Of a stretch of 64,000 nucleotides of DNA, positions 61,724 through 64,000 are shown one piece after another. This DNA is from Actinomyces sp. oral taxon 414. GTDB taxonomy: Bacteria > Actinomycetota > Actinomycetes > Actinomycetales > Actinomycetaceae. Where the stretch lies: contig NZ_CP012590.1 in assembly GCF_001278845.1 (NCBI RefSeq), forward strand, positions 3,100,001 to 3,164,000, in the 5' to 3' direction. Every line of letters begins with the position of its first letter. Position 1 is the first letter of the stretch. The translations under genes and the position numbers were made by a program. The notes beneath the pieces were generated by a model. It did not search any database and was not told the DNA's origin. It saw only the letters and a program-made list of their open reading frames with translations.

Positions 61724-61825
61724 CGGTGCGGCAGGCCTCTCGGTGCGGCAGGCCTCTCGGTGCGGCAGGCCTCTCGGTGCGGCAGGCCTCTCGGTGCGGC
61801 AGGCCTCTCGGTGCGGCAGGCCTCT
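61724..61825. repeat. Six tandem copies of a 17-bp unit
   Basis: The unit CGGTGCGGCAGGCCTCT is repeated six times without variation, immediately followed by imperfect CAGAAGGCG repeats that run into the end of the OmpA-like gene. Confidence 0.92.
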
Positions 61826-61876
61826 CAGAAGGGGCGGGGCGGCGGCCCAGAAGGCGACCGTCCAGAAGGCGGCGGC

Positions 61877-63160
61877 TCAGAAGGCGGGGACGAAGACCTC
61901 CACGCGGCGGTTGAGCTGGCGGCCGGCCGGGTTGTCCGAACCGTCCGAGTTCTCATTGGGCGCCACGGGCCTGGTCTCGCCGAAGCCGGTCGCGTCCAGG
62001 CTCGTCGTCACGCCGTTGGCCCTGAGCGCCTCGACCACCGCCTGGGCCCGCTGCTCGGACAGGGTCTGGTTGAAGGCGTCGTCGGAGACCGAGTCGGTGT
62101 GGCCGTAGACGTGCGCCGTCGGCGCCCCGGCATCCTTGAGCAGCGTCGACAGCTCCGAGATGGTCTGGGCGGAGTCCTCGCGCACCTGGAAGGACCCGAA
62201 GTCGAACAGCAGCTCGTCCTCCAGCGTGATGACGGTCCCGCAGGATTCGATCGGCTGAATGGCGTCGAGAGTGGGGAAGTTCCCCAGGGGCTTGATCGGG
62301 GGCAGGGGATCGGCCTTGACCGTGCGCAAGCCTTCGTTATTGATATTGACCTGGGCATCGCCGCGGCCGTCGTTCCCGACGTACAGGCCCGTCCGGGAAT
62401 TGGTGTAATTGCCCGACCCGTCGCCGTTGTTGACGATGGTGATCTCGCCGCTGCGGTAGGTGCCTGAACCGTCGCCGTTATTGGCAATGGACTCACCGGT
62501 CCGCGAGTTGTTGTAGGTACCCGATCCATCACCATTGATGGCGACGGTGATCTCGTTATCACGGTAGGTGCCCGACCCGTCACCATTGACGGTGATCGTG
62601 GTCCTCCCGTCGCGGTAGGTGCCCGACCCGTCACCATTGTTGGTGATAGTGACCTCGCCGTTGTTGTAAACGCCCGATCCGTCGCCGTTATTGGCCACCG
62701 AGGAGCCGTCGTCGGAGCGGATCACGCCGCTGCCATCCCCCACGACGGTGGACCTGCCGTTGAAGACGCCGTTCTGGTCGCAGCGGGCCGGGGAGACGGT
62801 GATGCCCGGCCGGGAGGTGAGATTCTTGGTCAGGTCCGGGGTGAAAACGCCGGTCGACGCCGTCAGGAGGGACAGGTCGGGCAGGGCGAACAGCGGCACT
62901 GGCGGGATCTGCCCCTCCGCGTAGCCGGGCACGGCGTACTTGCTGTCGGTGGTGGGGGCCGCGGTGGCAGTCCTGCTCGGAGCCGCGGTGCTGTTCCTGC
63001 TCGGAGCCGGCGTCTCCGACGGCGAGGCTGGGGCCTGGGCGGACGTCGGGGCCGGGGCGCCGGCGGTGTCGGCGCCGCCCGAGCAGGCTGTCACGGCGAG
63101 GGTCAGGACGACGGCGAGGGCCAGGACCGGGCGGAGGCGCGGGAACTGGGGATGCTTCAT
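61877..63160 (-). CDS. OmpA-domain lipoprotein with NGDGSG repeats
   Basis: A 427-residue protein. The signal peptide ends at the lipobox VTAC (Cys26), followed by a Ser/Thr/Pro/Ala-rich linker. Residues ~135-265 hold about seven repeats of ~17 residues built on NGDGSGTY, probably a beta-solenoid. The last ~110 residues are an OmpA-like domain (YGHTDSVSDDAFNQTLSEQR, GFGETRPV, NRRVEVFV), which in related proteins binds cell-wall peptidoglycan. It would tether the envelope or present the repeat region at the surface. The DUF3060 gene upstream on the same strand is probably in the same operon. Confidence 0.9.
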   Translation of the reverse strand: MKHPQFPRLRPVLALAVVLTLAVTACSGGADTAGAPAPTSAQAPASPSETPAPSRNSTAAPSRTATAAPTTDSKYAVPGYAEGQIPPVPLFALPDLSLLTASTGVFTPDLTKNLTSRPGITVSPARCDQNGVFNGRSTVVGDGSGVIRSDDGSSVANNGDGSGVYNNGEVTITNNGDGSGTYRDGRTTITVNGDGSGTYRDNEITVAINGDGSGTYNNSRTGESIANNGDGSGTYRSGEITIVNNGDGSGNYTNSRTGLYVGNDGRGDAQVNINNEGLRTVKADPLPPIKPLGNFPTLDAIQPIESCGTVITLEDELLFDFGSFQVREDSAQTISELSTLLKDAGAPTAHVYGHTDSVSDDAFNQTLSEQRAQAVVEALRANGVTTSLDATGFGETRPVAPNENSDGSDNPAGRQLNRRVEVFVPAF

Positions 63161-63189
63161 GGTTGTTCACCTCTGGTGGTCGGTTTCAT

Positions 63190-63440
63190 TCGGTGTTGCG
63201 CCGTCAAGGGGCGACGACGTCGGTCAAGTCGGGTGGGACGGGGGTCGGGTAGGCGGTGCGGGGTCGGGTGGGTGTAGGGGTCGGGTAGGCGTGGGGGTCG
63301 GGTGGGCGGTGCGGGAGTCGAGCGGGCGGAACGGGGGTCGGGTGGGTGTAGGGGTCGGGCGGGCGGAACGGGAGTCGGGCGGGACGGGGCTGGCGCGGTC
63401 GGGCGGGTGCGGGGTCGGGCCCGGCGGGTTCCGGCGCAGC
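63190..63440. repeat. G-rich degenerate tandem repeat between two envelope genes
   Basis: Words such as GGGGTCGGGTGGG and GTAGGGGTCGGGC recur with a period near 16-18 bases. The plus strand has many runs of three or more G and could form G-quadruplexes; the minus strand is the transcribed RNA-like strand for the flanking genes. No gene is seen in 63161-63467. Confidence 0.7.
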
Positions 63441-63467
63441 CGGCTCGGGACCGGGGCGCGGGGTCGG

Positions 63468-64000
63468 TCAGTTCCGGTGGGGGACGACGTCGGTATTGGC
63501 CCCGGAGTCGCGCACGACGGGGGCGACGTCGCCTCCCCATTCGACCGTGGCGTTGCCGGCCCGGGAGTCGACCGTCACGGTGTCCACGGAGCAGACGTGG
63601 ACGTCGGCATTGGCGCCGTCGATGACGAGGTTGTCGACGCGGTTCACGTAGACGGTCATGTTCGACCCCGAGACGGTGAGTGTCGTCAGGTCTTCCTGGA
63701 TCCGGATGGTCTTGTTGATCTGGTCGGCCCGATAGGTGTCGGAGTCGACGGCGACGAGGGTGGCCGAGGACGCCATCTCATCGAGCCAGGAGCAGTCCGA
63801 CGCCGCCGCGCCCGAGCCGGCGCGGCCGCCCGAACCGCCCGAGCCGGCGGTGGCGGAGTCGCGCGAACCGGCCGTGGGCGCGACCCTCGCGCCGGGCGCC
63901 GAGCCCGGCCCGGAGGCGCCGTCCGTGGGTGCCGCGGCGGAATTCAAGGCGCCGTCCGCGGACGCACCGGGGCCGCTGGCCTCGACACTGATCGAGACGT
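63468..64000 (-). CDS. DUF3060-type secreted protein (partial)
   Basis: The reading frame is open from the window edge (VSISVEASGPGASADGA...) to a stop at 63468. A low-complexity Gly/Ala/Ser region is followed by a beta-repeat domain (VYVNRVDNLVIDGANADVHV then VDTVTVDSRAGNATVEW) typical of DUF3060 proteins of actinobacteria, often lipoproteins. The N-terminus and any signal peptide lie outside the window. Confidence 0.75.
   Translation of the reverse strand, partial: VSISVEASGPGASADGALNSAAAPTDGASGPGSAPGARVAPTAGSRDSATAGSGGSGGRAGSGAAASDCSWLDEMASSATLVAVDSDTYRADQINKTIRIQEDLTTLTVSGSNMTVYVNRVDNLVIDGANADVHVCSVDTVTVDSRAGNATVEWGGDVAPVVRDSGANTDVVPHRN

Noticed and set aside
61724..61825. CRISPR array
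   Set aside because: The units are directly adjacent with no spacers, and no cas genes are present.
1..64000. tRNA, rRNA or known riboswitch
   Set aside because: I looked for cloverleaf-like and conserved ribosomal or riboswitch segments and saw none, though a covariance-model search would be needed to exclude them.

Overview
The window reads as a chromosomal segment of a high-GC actinobacterium, most likely Actinomyces or a close relative. Support comes from the roughly 65-70% GC coding sequence, the anaerobic class III ribonucleotide reductase, Actinomyces-style lipoproteins (OmpA-like and DUF3060-like), and starts that often look leaderless. Genus is inferred, not proven.

Layout. 0-10 kb: a truncated IS5-like element, an orphan RelE toxin, nrdD with a probable NrdR operator, a decayed anion transporter, a membrane-anchored PQQ-propeller protein and a two-gene Fic cassette. 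10-16 kb: a toxin-antitoxin and scrap zone with a frameshifted toxin plus intact HTH partner, a broken Upf1-like helicase, an HTH-PIN pair, an orphan Phd/YefM antitoxin, pieces of a second Fic cassette and a DUF559 endonuclease-like gene. 16.5-40.5 kb: a co-oriented run of five very large genes. These are a SNF2-type helicase, an Eco57I/DrmMI-type DNA methylase, an XPD-like helicase, then after a nest of four insertion sequences (26.94-30.83 kb) a 2226-residue helicase with DUF1998 and nuclease-like domains, and a RelE-like-UvrD helicase fusion. Removing the IS nest joins these into one candidate antiphage locus that resembles a mixture of class 1 DISARM (drmD, drmMI) and Druantia (druE).

41.1-48.9 kb: a higBA toxin-antitoxin operon cut in two, with an AT-richer mcrBC type IV restriction operon and several IS elements between the halves. 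49.4-53.5 kb: mazEF, a WD40 protein, a PEBP/YbhB protein and a CPBP protease. 53.9-60.3 kb: an IS30 copy that hit a membrane protein, then acetyltransferases, a TetR-type regulator, a cyclophilin-like lipoprotein and an SDR enzyme. 60.3-61.9 kb: a non-coding repeat zone. 61.9-64 kb: an OmpA-like lipoprotein and a DUF3060 protein that runs off the window.

The other main theme is small palindromic DNA. A 120-bp family with 21-22 bp terminal inverted repeats occurs four times; one copy carries matched changes in both arms. A second ~72-bp hairpin family occurs twice, a 140-bp inverted repeat brackets about 0.7 kb, and a 76-bp perfect palindrome carries ends related to one of the local IS elements. 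At least eight toxin-antitoxin genes or remnants lie beside the restriction-like genes, so most of 8-50 kb is best read as a defence and mobile-element island.
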